From Sinanaerobacter chloroacetimidivorans (GTDB lineage: Bacteria > Bacillota > Clostridia > Peptostreptococcales > Anaerovoracaceae): a stretch of 64,000 bases of DNA. A program made the translations under genes and the position numbers. The notes under the pieces were generated by a model. It ran no database searches. It worked only from the letters and a program-made list of their open reading frames with translations, and had not been told where the DNA came from. Shown in pieces: positions 18,016-28,033 of this stretch. The stretch lies in NCBI RefSeq assembly GCF_018128545.1, contig NZ_JAGSND010000001.1:296153-360152 (forward strand). The letters are read 5' to 3'. The first letter of the stretch is position 1, and the number at the start of each line of letters is the position of its first letter.

Positions 18016-18522
18016 ATGTCTATCATGAAACATATCTCTTCGATCATTGCCAGGATTGGTGTCTGGTTTGTTATTGCAAGCTACGGGATCATGATTGTTG
18101 TTACTTTGATTGAAGTTTTCAGGCGATACTTTTTCGGACAGTCCTTTGAGTGGGCTGAGGAATTGGTTCGTTTTCTTCTGGTGAGCAGTACTTTTATTGG
18201 AGGAAGCGTTGCCTACAAAAAGGCAAATCTGGTATTTTTCGACCTGCTGCAGAACAAATTGCCGAAGAAAAAAAATGACATTCTAAATGTCATCAATAGC
18301 TTTATTATCCTTCTATTTTTACTCGGAGTACTAAAATTGGGGATAGATTACACTGCAAGTCCTTCTATTATGCTGCAAAAAAGCCCGGGACTTGGAATGC
18401 CGATGCTTATCCCTTATGGAGCGATTCCCCTGGGCATTTTATTTATGGTTATCTTTACAGTAGAGAATCTATTGGAGAGACTTCAATCAGTATTGGGAAA
18501 AGGAGGCAATGAGATATGTTAA
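18016..18522 (+). CDS. dctQ: TRAP transporter small membrane subunit (DctQ)
   Basis: 168 residues with four predicted membrane helices. The start at 18016 has AGGTGGTG upstream; the frame extends 12 codons further back into the hairpin and is discounted. The sequence FRRYFFGQSFEWAEELVRFLL near residue 35 is the DctQ signature. Its end overlaps dctM by seven bases. Confidence 0.9.
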   Translation: MSIMKHISSIIARIGVWFVIASYGIMIVVTLIEVFRRYFFGQSFEWAEELVRFLLVSSTFIGGSVAYKKANLVFFDLLQNKLPKKKNDILNVINSFIILLFLLGVLKLGIDYTASPSIMLQKSPGLGMPMLIPYGAIPLGILFMVIFTVENLLERLQSVLGKGGNEIC

Positions 18523-19796
18523 TCGTTGTTGTTGCAGTCTTTGCGATCCTTTTGATCATTGGTCTTCCTATTGCATTTGTTTTAGGTGCCACCGGCTTGA
18601 CCCATCTGTTGGTTTTAGGGGACACTTCCTTTTACCCGGTAGCAATTCAGAGAATGTTTTCCGGAATCAATTCATTCAGCTTAATGGCAATCCCGTTTTT
18701 TGTATTAGCCGGTGAGCTTATGAACAGAGGGAGAGTCACCGATAAACTTGTTGATCTTGCAAGAGAATGTATCGGGCACAAGAGAGGGGGGCTGGCTTAT
18801 ACCGCAGTTCTCGTAGCAGTATTTCTGTCGGCGATCCTCGGTTCCGCCAATGCTGTATGTGCGATCTTATGCTCTGTTTTGGTGCCCGAAATGGTAAAGG
18901 ATAAATATTCCCCGGCATTTTCAACCAGTTTGATCGCAAGCTCTGCAATTATCGGTCCGATTATTCCTCCAAGCGTTACCTTCATTCTGTATGCCGTACT
19001 TGCAGGAACCTCTGTAAACGCCTTATTTATGGGAGGAATTGTCCCGGGTATTCTTTTAGGCATTGGATATATGGCCGTCATCTATTTTATTGCAAAAAAA
19101 GAAAACTTCCCGAAATATAAAGAAAAAATGGAACTGTCCAAGGTCATAAAAGCTTTGATTTATGCAGCTCCTGCATTAATTATTCCGTTGGTTATCGTAG
19201 GGGGAATTTTGACCGGCGTGTTTACGCCTACAGAATCCGGTGCAATTGCCTGTTTTGTTGCATTTATCGCCGGAATGTTTATTTATAAGTCACTTAAATG
19301 GTCAGATCTTCCCAAGGTTTTACTGGATACCGGAATACTAACCTCATCTATTATGCTGATTATCGCTATGGGGAACGTATTGGGATGGACACTGGCTATA
19401 GATCAGATACCCAAATTACTGTCTGATGCAATCCTAAGTATTACCGATAATCCGGCTGTGGTTATGATCTTAATCCTGTTTGCCTTATTATTCATAGGGA
19501 TGTTTATGGAAGCCTTTGCCTCCATGGTAATTTTTGTACCGGTTTTTGCACCCATTGCATTGGCCGTAGGCATTAATGACGTTCATTTTGGCCTAGTATT
19601 CAGTCTCATGATTTCCGTAGCATTGATTACACCTCCGGTAGGCATGTGTCTTTTTGTTAGCTCAAATATTACAGGAGTGCCTTTGGGAAGTCTCAGCAAA
19701 AGCATCATACCATTCGTAGTTGTCAGCTTCATCGTCGTACTGCTGATTGCATTTGTACCTCAGATTGTATTATTCTTACCTAATTTACTCCTCTGA
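18516..19796 (+). CDS. dctM: TRAP transporter large membrane subunit (DctM)
   Basis: 426 residues and about 12 membrane helices forming the Na+-coupled transport channel. SGINSFSLMAIPFFVLAGELM-type sequence near residue 48, SAILGSANAVCAIL and PPSVTFILYA are DctM hallmarks. Together with dctP and dctQ it makes a complete tripartite importer, closed by a strong terminator. Confidence 0.93.
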   Translation: MLIVVVAVFAILLIIGLPIAFVLGATGLTHLLVLGDTSFYPVAIQRMFSGINSFSLMAIPFFVLAGELMNRGRVTDKLVDLARECIGHKRGGLAYTAVLVAVFLSAILGSANAVCAILCSVLVPEMVKDKYSPAFSTSLIASSAIIGPIIPPSVTFILYAVLAGTSVNALFMGGIVPGILLGIGYMAVIYFIAKKENFPKYKEKMELSKVIKALIYAAPALIIPLVIVGGILTGVFTPTESGAIACFVAFIAGMFIYKSLKWSDLPKVLLDTGILTSSIMLIIAMGNVLGWTLAIDQIPKLLSDAILSITDNPAVVMILILFALLFIGMFMEAFASMVIFVPVFAPIALAVGINDVHFGLVFSLMISVALITPPVGMCLFVSSNITGVPLGSLSKSIIPFVVVSFIVVLLIAFVPQIVLFLPNLLL

Positions 19797-19838
19797 TTTT
19801 TTTATTATTCTTTCATTTCTACTTTTTTTATATCGATG

Positions 19839-19873
19839 AAAAGCGTATCCCTCCTTTCGGGATACGCTTTTTC
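19839..19873 (+). terminator. Intrinsic terminator after dctM
   Basis: 13-bp stem (AAAAGCGTATCCC and its complement, loop TCCTTTC) ending in TTTTT. Confidence 0.85.
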
Positions 19874-20143
19874 AGCAGCTGCTAAAAACAGCTGTCCGAC
19901 ATTTACAGTACCGGTTTTGCATGGTATGTCAATTCGGCAGATACGGTATCTTTTTATTTTACCTTAAAAACAAGTTTTCAAAAAATAAATATTTACTATT
20001 GAATTCATAAATTATCTAGTATATAATACTTTCCAGTTAAACGTTTAACTAAAACGTTTAACTCTATTATTTTGTCAAACAATTTATCCATGTTTATATG
20101 CTTTTATATCAATGTGTTCATCCATGCAAAGGAGAGAATCAAG
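19874..20143 (+). promoter_or_regulatory. Promoter and two tandem LacI-type operators before the nucleoside operon
   Basis: TTGAAT at 19999-20004, 17-base spacer, TATAAT at 20022-20027. Two near-identical LacI-family palindromes follow at once: TTAAACGTTTAA at 20037-20048 and TAAAACGTTTAA at 20050-20061, centred 13 bases apart around the start of transcription. The central CG is typical of LacI/RbsR operators, implying autorepression. Nothing else was recognised in 19874-19998. Confidence 0.75.
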
Positions 20144-21157
20144 ATGAGTATCACAATCAAAGAAATTGCAAAGCTGGCACAAGTTTCTACTGCAACGGTT
20201 TCGATGATCTTAAACAAAAAGGATCAATGCATCGGTGATGCCACCAGAGAAAAGGTTCTTGCCATTGCCGCGGAACATCACTATATCCCTAATAATGCCG
20301 CAAGAAGTCTGGTAACCAGAAAAACAAATACCATAGGATTGATCATGCCGGACATCACAAACCCTTTCTTTCCAGAAATCGCCAGAGGGGCGGAGGATAA
20401 AGCAAGCGAATCCCGTTACAGCATCATTTTCTGTAATACGGATGACAGTGAGAGGCAAGAAGAGAAATATATCGATATTTTAACAGAGAAAATGGTTGAT
20501 GGGATTATCTTTGCCCACGCCGCCGAAAGCGAAGAAGGCTGCAGCGGACTTAACAAATGTAAATTGCCTGTTATTTTAATTGATAGAGATTATAACAATG
20601 AGAATGTGAAGGGCAGGGTGGTTGTGGATAATGAAAAAGGGTCTTATTCCGGAGTCAGTCACCTCATTAAGCAAGGATATCGAAAAATTCTATATATAGC
20701 AGGAGCTATTAAGACTCAAACTGCAAAGGACAGGCTGGCGGGATACCGACGAGCCCTGTCCGAAAACCTGATTGACTATAAAGATTATTATGTAAAATCA
20801 GGCAGCTATCGCCGTGAATGGGGCTATGAAGCGATGGGTCAATTTTTGAATGAAAACATTCCCTTTGATTCTGTTTTCTGCGGAAATGACTTGATAGCCT
20901 TCGGAGCGATCAAAAAACTAAAGGAAGCCGGTTATAGAATTCCCGAAGACATCGGAGTTGTTGGCTTTGATGATATTTACGTATCCTCGATGATGGAACC
21001 GGCACTGACTACGGTAAAACAGCCCAATTATGAAATGGGCTATCGGGCAGTGGAACTTCTTATCGATGTTCTGGAAAAGAAGAATTTAGAAAGCAATCAT
21101 AAGATCGTGTTAGATACGGAACTTGTTGTAAGAAATTCTACACGGCTTTTAAAGTAA
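20144..21157 (+). CDS. LacI family transcriptional regulator (RbsR-like)
   Basis: 337 residues. The start at 20144 (AAGGAGAG upstream) places the helix-turn-helix [22 protein letters not shown] at residues 3-24 as in all LacI proteins. From residue 60 the periplasmic-binding-protein-like sensor follows ([43 protein letters not shown]). As first gene before ribokinase and nucleoside hydrolase it most likely senses ribose or a nucleoside and represses through the two operators upstream. Confidence 0.9.
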   Translation: MSITIKEIAKLAQVSTATVSMILNKKDQCIGDATREKVLAIAAEHHYIPNNAARSLVTRKTNTIGLIMPDITNPFFPEIARGAEDKASESRYSIIFCNTDDSERQEEKYIDILTEKMVDGIIFAHAAESEEGCSGLNKCKLPVILIDRDYNNENVKGRVVVDNEKGSYSGVSHLIKQGYRKILYIAGAIKTQTAKDRLAGYRRALSENLIDYKDYYVKSGSYRREWGYEAMGQFLNENIPFDSVFCGNDLIAFGAIKKLKEAGYRIPEDIGVVGFDDIYVSSMMEPALTTVKQPNYEMGYRAVELLIDVLEKKNLESNHKIVLDTELVVRNSTRLLK

Positions 21158-21170
21158 TAGGAGGATGCAA

Positions 21171-22088
21171 ATGATTTCAGTAGTAGGAAGCTTAAATATG
21201 GATCTTGTCATTAATACCGATGCCATTCCACGGCCGGGAGAAACGGTTATCGGCACCGGTTTTAAAAGAGTTCCGGGAGGTAAAGGAGGAAATCAAGCTG
21301 CATCTATTGCTCGTTTAGGGACAAAAGTGCATATGGTAGGCGCAGTAGGAAAAGACGAAATGGGAACTGCACTGGTTCAATCCCTGGAAAAGGATGGAGT
21401 TCTCGTAGATTATATTGCTGAAAAAGAAGATGTGCCGACGGGCATTGCCGCCATTATCGTAGAAAAATCGGGCAATAATGCCATTGCGGTTGTATCCGGC
21501 GCAAATTACGAATTAACAACAGAGGATATTGAGAATTCAAAATCAATCCTCGAAGATTCCCGCATTTTATTGGTACAGCTGGAGACCCCGCTGCCGGTGG
21601 TACGAAAGGCCTTGAAAGCAGCAAGAAGTTATAAAAATCTGACTATTTTAAATCCCGCCCCGGCACAAACCCTGGATCAAGATATTCTTGCCGACATTGA
21701 TATTTTAACTCCCAATGAGATCGAATTAGAAATTCTGAGCGGCTGTCCTGCCGATACAAGGGAAAATATCCATGAGGCAGGGAAAGCATTGCTTGGAAAA
21801 GGGGTCAGGGAATTAGTGGTCACATTGGGTGCCCAGGGCTGTGCACGAATCAATGAGGATGGTATATTCCATTACGACGGATATCAAGTTGATGCTGTTG
21901 ACACAACGGCCGCAGGGGATTGTTTTAACGGTGCTTTGGCCGTTGCCTTGTCTGAAGGAAAGGATATGGAGGAAGCGATTCAGTTTGCGCTGGCTGCCAG
22001 TGCTATCTCCGTTACACGGGCGGGAGCGCAGACTTCTTTGCCGAATCGGAAAGAAGTCGATGCATTTATTAACAATAAGCTGAAATAG
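21171..22088 (+). CDS. rbsK: Ribokinase
   Basis: PfkB-family kinase phosphorylating ribose at O5. I start at the ATG at 21171, because AGGAGG is only correctly spaced for it and not for the ATG six bases earlier; 305 residues. GSLNMDL at the N terminus, GGKGGNQA near residue 40 and the ATP/anion-hole DTTAAGD with catalytic Asp250 are present. It follows the regulator closely and would phosphorylate ribose freed by the next gene product. Confidence 0.93.
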   Translation: MISVVGSLNMDLVINTDAIPRPGETVIGTGFKRVPGGKGGNQAASIARLGTKVHMVGAVGKDEMGTALVQSLEKDGVLVDYIAEKEDVPTGIAAIIVEKSGNNAIAVVSGANYELTTEDIENSKSILEDSRILLVQLETPLPVVRKALKAARSYKNLTILNPAPAQTLDQDILADIDILTPNEIELEILSGCPADTRENIHEAGKALLGKGVRELVVTLGAQGCARINEDGIFHYDGYQVDAVDTTAAGDCFNGALAVALSEGKDMEEAIQFALAASAISVTRAGAQTSLPNRKEVDAFINNKLK

Positions 22089-22110
22089 ATAACAATGATT
22101 GGAGGACAAA

Positions 22111-23052
22111 ATGAAAAAAGTAATTATTGATTGTGATCCCGGGCATGATGATGCCATCGCCCTGTTGCTTGCAGCGAAAGCCGAGGACATAGAACTGATA
22201 GGCGTTACAACGGTAGCCGGTAACAGCGAGCTGCATAATACTACGAGAAATGCCCGAAAAATATTAGATTACGCAGGTTATACCAATATTGATGTTCACG
22301 CAGGTTGCGATAGACCTATGATGCGGGATTTATTCCGTTTGACCGGAGCTATTATTCATGGGGAAGACGGACTTGGAGGTCCGAGCATTCCGGCGCCCAC
22401 GACTCCCATAAAGGAGGAGCATGCCGTTGATTATTTAATCCGGACACTGAGATCTTCTCAAGAAAGCATCATTCTCATTGTAACCGGCCCCATGACAAAC
22501 ATAGCGGTCGCACTGCAGAAAGCTCCCGATATCAAGGATAAAATAGACAAAATCATCATGATGGGGGGAGCCGTCATCGAGCCGGGCAATATTACGTCTG
22601 CTGCGGAATTTAATATCTTTGTGGATCCTGAAGCAGCCAAAATAGTCATAAACAGCGGCTGTGAATTATATCTGGTTTCACTGGACGTCAGCATGAAGGC
22701 TGTATTCTTTGAGGAAGATATTGAAAAGCTGAGGGCACAGGGAGATAAAATATCTACAATCGTTGCCTCCTTGCTGGATTTCTTTGCAGATACCCATGTG
22801 AAACACTTTGGCTTTAAAGCCTGCCCGATCCATGATGCATTATGTGTCGGATATCTTATTGATGAAAGCCTTTTGGAATTTAAAAAGACCTTTGTAGATA
22901 TATCCCTTCACGATCCCCTTACCCTTGGTGAAACGGTAGCAGACCTCTGGGAGATTACCGGCAATCAACCGAATTGTCATATTGCGCTAAAAGTGGATCG
23001 GGAAAAGTTTGTCAGTATGATCTGCGATCACATGAAAATTGACTGCAGATAA
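22111..23052 (+). CDS. Inosine/uridine-preferring nucleoside hydrolase
   Basis: Hydrolyses the N-glycosidic bond of ribonucleosides to base and ribose. 313 residues from ATG at 22111 (GGAGGACAAA upstream). The Ca2+-binding signature is IDCDPGHDDAIAL at residues 6-18 (Asp7, Asp9, Asp13/14). HGEDGLGG and the MGGAV...NITSAAEFNIF...DPEAA block are family landmarks. In this operon it supplies ribose to the ribokinase after nucleoside import. Confidence 0.94.
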   Translation: MKKVIIDCDPGHDDAIALLLAAKAEDIELIGVTTVAGNSELHNTTRNARKILDYAGYTNIDVHAGCDRPMMRDLFRLTGAIIHGEDGLGGPSIPAPTTPIKEEHAVDYLIRTLRSSQESIILIVTGPMTNIAVALQKAPDIKDKIDKIIMMGGAVIEPGNITSAAEFNIFVDPEAAKIVINSGCELYLVSLDVSMKAVFFEEDIEKLRAQGDKISTIVASLLDFFADTHVKHFGFKACPIHDALCVGYLIDESLLEFKKTFVDISLHDPLTLGETVADLWEITGNQPNCHIALKVDREKFVSMICDHMKIDCR

Positions 23053-23131
23053 AATTCGTTATATCTGCGCCTTAGAAAGCAATCTGGCAGATAAGGCGTT
23101 TGTATATAAAATATAATTGAGGAGTGAGAAA

Positions 23132-24235
23132 ATGAAAAAAAGAATATCTCTGATACTATGCCTTCTATTATTATCCATGGCAATGTTTACTGCTTGCGGT
23201 TCCTCTAACGAACCCGCAGGACAGCCAGAAGGAGACGGGGAAGCATTGAAGGTGGTATGCCTGTTGAACGGAAATTTAGGAGACAAGTCCTTCTTTGACT
23301 CTGCAAATCAAGGCATGAAGATGATTAAAGAACAGCTTGGCGTTGATACCAAGGTTGTGGAAATGGGCTTTGACAATACTGTTTGGGAATCCACTCTTTA
23401 TGAATTTGCAGATTCTGATTATGACGTCATCATCGTAGGAACCTATCAGATGCAGGAGCTGCTTGCAAAGGTTGCGCCGGAATACCCGGACAAAAAATTT
23501 ATCATTTTCGACTCAGAGGTAGAAGGTGATAATGTATATTCCATTACCTTCAAACAGAATGAAGCATCCTATCTTGCAGGAGCTCTTGCTGCCATGATGG
23601 CCGACGATGCATCCCTGACCAATGGAAAAAATCTGATTGGTGCGGTTTCCGCCATGGATATTCCGGTATTAAACGACTTCCTGGTTGGTTATATTCAGGG
23701 AGCAACCGATACGGTTCCGGATACGAAGGTTGCCATTTCTTACATAGGCGACTTTGCCGATACAGCTAGAGCAAAAGAGTTAGCCACCGCCCAATATAAT
23801 ATGGGGGCAAGCATCTGTATGCACGTTGCTGCTCAAGCCGGCTTAGGTGTTATTGATGCGGCGAAAAGCCTGGGAACTTATGCAATCGGTGTAGACGCGG
23901 ATCAGGCAATGGCTTTATCTGCAGATGATCCAAAGGCCAGTGCACAGATTGTAACTTCTGTTTTAAAAAATATTGACCAGGTATTATATAGAGCCATTGA
24001 GAAGCATCTGGACGGAACACTTCCATATGGAACCACAGAAGCATTAGGTATGGAAGAAATGGCGGTTGGCATTGCCGACAATGATATCTATCGTGGAATC
24101 GCAACAGAAGAAATGATTGCCAAAGCAGCTGATCTGCAAGCTAAAATCGAAAGCGGAGATATTAAAGTAAAATCCGCCTTTGAAATGAGCACAGAAGAAA
24201 TCGCTGCTTATAAAGCTTCCGTAGAACCGAAATAA
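23132..24235 (+). CDS. BMP family nucleoside-binding lipoprotein
   Basis: 367 residues with a lipoprotein signal ending at Cys22 (MFTAC). The mature part is the BMP/PnrA-type fold (LNGNLGDKSFFDSANQGM; VAPEYPDKKFIIFDS; KQNEASYLAGALAAMMA; GVDADQA), whose characterised members bind purine nucleosides. It is the receptor for the ABC transporter encoded next. A 7-bp stem (CGCCTTA/TAAGGCG) precedes it in the intergenic stretch and a GC-rich hairpin follows. Confidence 0.92.
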   Translation: MKKRISLILCLLLLSMAMFTACGSSNEPAGQPEGDGEALKVVCLLNGNLGDKSFFDSANQGMKMIKEQLGVDTKVVEMGFDNTVWESTLYEFADSDYDVIIVGTYQMQELLAKVAPEYPDKKFIIFDSEVEGDNVYSITFKQNEASYLAGALAAMMADDASLTNGKNLIGAVSAMDIPVLNDFLVGYIQGATDTVPDTKVAISYIGDFADTARAKELATAQYNMGASICMHVAAQAGLGVIDAAKSLGTYAIGVDADQAMALSADDPKASAQIVTSVLKNIDQVLYRAIEKHLDGTLPYGTTEALGMEEMAVGIADNDIYRGIATEEMIAKAADLQAKIESGDIKVKSAFEMSTEEIAAYKASVEPK

Positions 24236-24283
24236 AGAACTCTTTATATAATTGATTGATTAATTTTTTAAAGCGCCCTGAAT

Positions 24284-24329
24284 CCGCCGCACTTGGGTAG
24301 CTCAATATCATTTTGCCGTAGTGCGGCGG
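24284..24329 (+). other. GC-rich hairpin between receptor gene and ABC genes
   Basis: Ten perfect pairs, CCGCCGCACT (24284-24293) with AGTGCGGCGG (24320-24329), 26-base loop, ending two bases before the GAGGGTG ribosome site of the ATPase gene. It may both stabilise the receptor mRNA and limit translation downstream. Confidence 0.55.
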
Positions 24330-24344
24330 CGAGGGTGTTTTATT

Positions 24345-25922
24345 ATGTCTGACTTATTGGAAATGAGAGAAATCTCAAAAATATATGGAAATGGAATCTA
24401 CGCCAACAGGCTTGTCAACTTCTCCATCAGAGACGGAGAGATCCATGCCCTGGTTGGTGAAAATGGAGCCGGAAAGAGTACTTTAATGAAAATCCTTTTC
24501 GGTCTTGAAAAACCATCTAATGGTGAAATTCTGCTTCAGGGAAAGCCACAGTATTTTCATTCACCACAGGATGCAATGGCAGTCGGTATCGGAATGGTTC
24601 ATCAGCACTTTATGCTGGTAGAATCACTCACTGTAACAGAAAATATTATTCTTGGGTGTGAGCCAATAAAAGGCGGATTTATTGACTATAAGACAGCCAG
24701 GGATAAGGTGAGGGAATTTGCAGAACGGTACGATATGAAAATTGATCCTGCCAAACCGGTAAGGGAATTATCGGTGGGTGTAAAACAAAAAGTGGAGATT
24801 GTCAAAGCATTATATCGCGGAGCAAAAATATTGATATTGGATGAACCGACGGCGGTCTTAACTCCACAGGAAACAACGGAGCTTTTTTCACAGTTAAAAA
24901 ATTTAAAAGAAAAAGGCTATACCGTAATCTTCATCTCTCATAAGCTCCGGGAGGTTAAAGAAATTTCTGATCGCATCAGCATTATGAGGCGAGGGGAATT
25001 AGTGAAGACGGTCAATACATCGGAAGTATCCGAAAAAGAAATTTCAGAACTTATGGTTGGATCAGGATACTCCAGTGACTTGCATAAATCGAAATCAAAT
25101 CCTAAGGAAACTTACTTAAGTGTAAAGGATCTTCAATACATAGACGGTAACAATCAGCCTCTTGTCAACGGTATTTCCTTTTCTGTGCGTGGGGGTGAAA
25201 TCGTTGGAATCGCCGGCGTAGAAGGGAACGGACAGGATGAGCTGATTCAAATGATAACCGGATTATTGACACCGTCCGGCGGCGGTATCAGAATGTTTGG
25301 CCGTAATACTTCGGGCAAAGGGATAAAGTTTTTAAGAAATCTTGGTATGTCCTATATACCCAGTGACCGGATGACAATGGGTGTTTCCTCCAGCATGAGC
25401 ATTGAGGAAAACCTGATAACCACGAAACTGCAAAAACCAATTCTATACAATCGATTGAAGCTGATGAAAAAAGCGAATATCAACAAACTTTCAGCTGAAC
25501 TGGTAAAGGAATACCTGATTAAGTGTTCCTCCCCACAGACGGAGGTTGGGATGCTGTCCGGCGGAAATATTCAGAAGGTTGTAGTTGCCAGGGAATTTAC
25601 CCAGGAAAATACAAAGCTGATTATTGCAGAGCAGCCCACAAGAGGAATCGATGTAGGAGCAGCAAAGTTTATTCATGAAAAGTTGATTGCATTACGAGAC
25701 AGCGGTTATGCGGTGTTATTGGTGTCCGCTGATCTGGAAGAGCTTTATAAGCTGTCTGATAGTATTTTAGTCATTTATAACGGTCAATTGTCTGCCTATA
25801 TACAAGATCCCGGAACTGTTTCCGAAACCGAACTGGGACATTATATGTTGGGGGTAAACAGACAGTCAGCCGAAGAAATAGGAGGGGCTTATCATGAAGA
25901 ACTTATTGATCATGAAAAATAA
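24345..25922 (+). CDS. Nucleoside ABC transporter, double ATP-binding subunit
   Basis: 525 residues, two fused ABC domains like YufO/NupA. Start at 24345 (MSDLLEMREISKIYG). Domain 1: Walker A GENGAGKS near 39-46, signature LSVGVKQK, Walker B ILILDEPTA. Domain 2 has a degenerate Walker A (GVEGNGQDE), signature LSGGNIQK and AEQPTRGIDVGA, as is usual in the sugar/nucleoside class. It powers the two permeases that overlap it downstream. Confidence 0.93.
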   Translation: MSDLLEMREISKIYGNGIYANRLVNFSIRDGEIHALVGENGAGKSTLMKILFGLEKPSNGEILLQGKPQYFHSPQDAMAVGIGMVHQHFMLVESLTVTENIILGCEPIKGGFIDYKTARDKVREFAERYDMKIDPAKPVRELSVGVKQKVEIVKALYRGAKILILDEPTAVLTPQETTELFSQLKNLKEKGYTVIFISHKLREVKEISDRISIMRRGELVKTVNTSEVSEKEISELMVGSGYSSDLHKSKSNPKETYLSVKDLQYIDGNNQPLVNGISFSVRGGEIVGIAGVEGNGQDELIQMITGLLTPSGGGIRMFGRNTSGKGIKFLRNLGMSYIPSDRMTMGVSSSMSIEENLITTKLQKPILYNRLKLMKKANINKLSAELVKEYLIKCSSPQTEVGMLSGGNIQKVVVAREFTQENTKLIIAEQPTRGIDVGAAKFIHEKLIALRDSGYAVLLVSADLEELYKLSDSILVIYNGQLSAYIQDPGTVSETELGHYMLGVNRQSAEEIGGAYHEELIDHEK

Positions 25923-26964
25923 AAATCTGCTGTTCAGTGCGGCAACTACTGCTATTGCCATCATTATATCTCTCGCCATCGCATTTATCATTATCCTGTT
26001 CGTCAGCGATGCCCCCGGAGATGCGGTAAAAGCTTTGTTGTTGGGACCGGTAAGCTCCTTCCGTAATTTCGGAACGGTGATTACCTTGGCTTCTACCGTG
26101 ACTTTTACAGGGCTTGCTGTGTGCATTATGTTTCAGGCGTCCATGTTCAATATGTGTGCGGAAGGTTCTTTCTTTCTCGGGGCCCTGATTGCTGCTGCAG
26201 CGGCAACTTCTTTCCAATTACCGGCGGGCATAGGGTTGATTGTACCTCTTCTCTGCGGGGCTTTGACAGGAGCCATTCTCTGTTTTATTCCTGCAATATT
26301 AAAAGCCAGAGTCAATGCCAATGAAATGGTATCTTCTCTGATGCTGAACTATATAGCATTATTTATCGGACTCTATTTGATGAATACATACTTCAGAGAC
26401 GATACCTTCGGAGCCCTTGCTTCTCATAAGCTGCCGGCGGCTTCCGTGCTGATTAAGTGTGTTCCAGGCACTTCCATACATATTGGTGTTTTTCTTGCAA
26501 TTATTTTGATTATTGTATCTTATTTATTTATCTATAAAACAAAAGCCGGATACCGTATCCGGGTTATGGGCCAAAATGCGGATTATGCGAAATATGCAGG
26601 TCTGAGCGTCGGAGGTGCTATTATTCTTTCACAGGCCCTGGGAGGAGCTATTGCAGGCCTGGGCGGCGCCGTAGAAGTAATGGGTATGTATGCACGCTTC
26701 CAATGGACCAGCCTTCCCGGCTACGGATGGGATGGTGTCATCATCGCGATACTGGCCAGAAATAAACCTCAGTATGTCCCTCTGGCCGCTTTATTCCTGG
26801 CATATCTGAGAGTCGGCGCTAATGTGATGGCCAGAGGCACCGACGTTCCCAGCGAGATCATTACCGTCATACAGGCCATTATGATTATGCTTGTTACTGC
26901 CACTGCTCTGCTCAGCCGATTAAAACAAAAGACCGTAGTAAAGGAGGCGCTGGCAAATGGATAG
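25894..26964 (+). CDS. Nucleoside ABC transporter permease 1
   Basis: 356 residues, about nine to ten membrane helices, BPD_transp_2 family (YufP-like). The start at 25894 lies inside the previous gene (29-base overlap) and is preceded by AGGAGGGG. The ALGGAIAGLGGAVEVMG segment near residue 250 and GYGWDGVIIAIL are the conserved core of this permease class. Confidence 0.92.
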   Translation: MKNLLIMKNKNLLFSAATTAIAIIISLAIAFIIILFVSDAPGDAVKALLLGPVSSFRNFGTVITLASTVTFTGLAVCIMFQASMFNMCAEGSFFLGALIAAAAATSFQLPAGIGLIVPLLCGALTGAILCFIPAILKARVNANEMVSSLMLNYIALFIGLYLMNTYFRDDTFGALASHKLPAASVLIKCVPGTSIHIGVFLAIILIIVSYLFIYKTKAGYRIRVMGQNADYAKYAGLSVGGAIILSQALGGAIAGLGGAVEVMGMYARFQWTSLPGYGWDGVIIAILARNKPQYVPLAALFLAYLRVGANVMARGTDVPSEIITVIQAIMIMLVTATALLSRLKQKTVVKEALANG

Positions 26965-27865
26965 AGTTTTTGAATTGATTATATCTGCCGAGTTTCTTAG
27001 CTCCGTATTGCGGGTGACGACACCGATCCTGTTTGCAACCATGGCAGTGCTTCTTTCGGACCGTGCAGGGGTATTGAATATCAGTATAGAAGGAACCATG
27101 CTGTTTGCGGCTCTGATGGGAGTTGTAGGGAGCGCCTATACCCAAAGTGCCTGGCTTGGGTTGCTGATTGCAATCTTATCAGGGGTTTTCTATGCCGGAA
27201 TCTTATCATTTTTTCATTTAAAATTAAAAACGGACATCGTTCTTACCGGAATTGCCTTAAATCTCATGGCGAGCGGCCTTACTGTTTCGATACTTTACAT
27301 ATTGACAGGTGACAAAGGGGTATCCACCAAGCTGCCAAGTAAGGTGCTTCCCAGTGTAGATATCCCTTTCATAGAGAATATTCCTTACATCGGTACCGTA
27401 TTTTCCGGCCAGAATGTACTGACTTATTTCTCTATCATAATACTGATTGTTTTGAGTATTTTTCTGAAATATACGAGAACGGGAACTCACATCAGAGCGG
27501 TAGGTGAATTCCCTACTGCAGTGGAAACTGCCGGTATATCCGTTGTGAAAACACGGCTGATTGCCTTGCTGATTTCCGGAGGAATTGCAGGTATGGGTGG
27601 AGCTTTTATGTCCATGGCCTATTTATCCATGTTCACGAAGGATATGATTTCAGGCCGTGGATTTATTGCCCTGGCTGCGGAGGCCATGGGAAGAGGAATG
27701 CCGTTCCTTTCATTACTGTCTTCATTGCTCTTTGGATTTGCAGATGCATTGTCCAGCAGCCTCCAGCTGTTTAACATTCCAAGTGAATTAACTCGGGTTG
27801 TCCCTTACTTGCTAACGATAATCGCTTTGGGCATCTATGCTGCAAGAGCTCAAAAAAAGCGATAG
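26957..27865 (+). CDS. Nucleoside ABC transporter permease 2
   Basis: 302 residues, about eight helices, YufQ-like partner of the previous permease; the ATG overlaps it by eight bases. LSDRAGVLNISIEGTML near residue 31 and GGIAGMGGAFMSM near 210 are family marks. Last gene of the salvage operon. A short stem (GGATTT/AAATCC) followed by TTTCCC at about 27926-27950 is a weak terminator candidate. Confidence 0.92.
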   Translation: MDRVFELIISAEFLSSVLRVTTPILFATMAVLLSDRAGVLNISIEGTMLFAALMGVVGSAYTQSAWLGLLIAILSGVFYAGILSFFHLKLKTDIVLTGIALNLMASGLTVSILYILTGDKGVSTKLPSKVLPSVDIPFIENIPYIGTVFSGQNVLTYFSIIILIVLSIFLKYTRTGTHIRAVGEFPTAVETAGISVVKTRLIALLISGGIAGMGGAFMSMAYLSMFTKDMISGRGFIALAAEAMGRGMPFLSLLSSLLFGFADALSSSLQLFNIPSELTRVVPYLLTIIALGIYAARAQKKR

Positions 27866-28033
27866 GGTCACAGATCCTCATGGAATTTATACGGCCGATC
27901 CTGGAATGGATATGGCATCCCGTGGGATTTATTGTGAAATCCTTTCCCTTCTGGTCATATGAGGTATGATGTGATACAATGGTATATGCTGGGATTGTTG
28001 GAACAGTAAGTTTATGGGGTGGAGGGAATAGCA

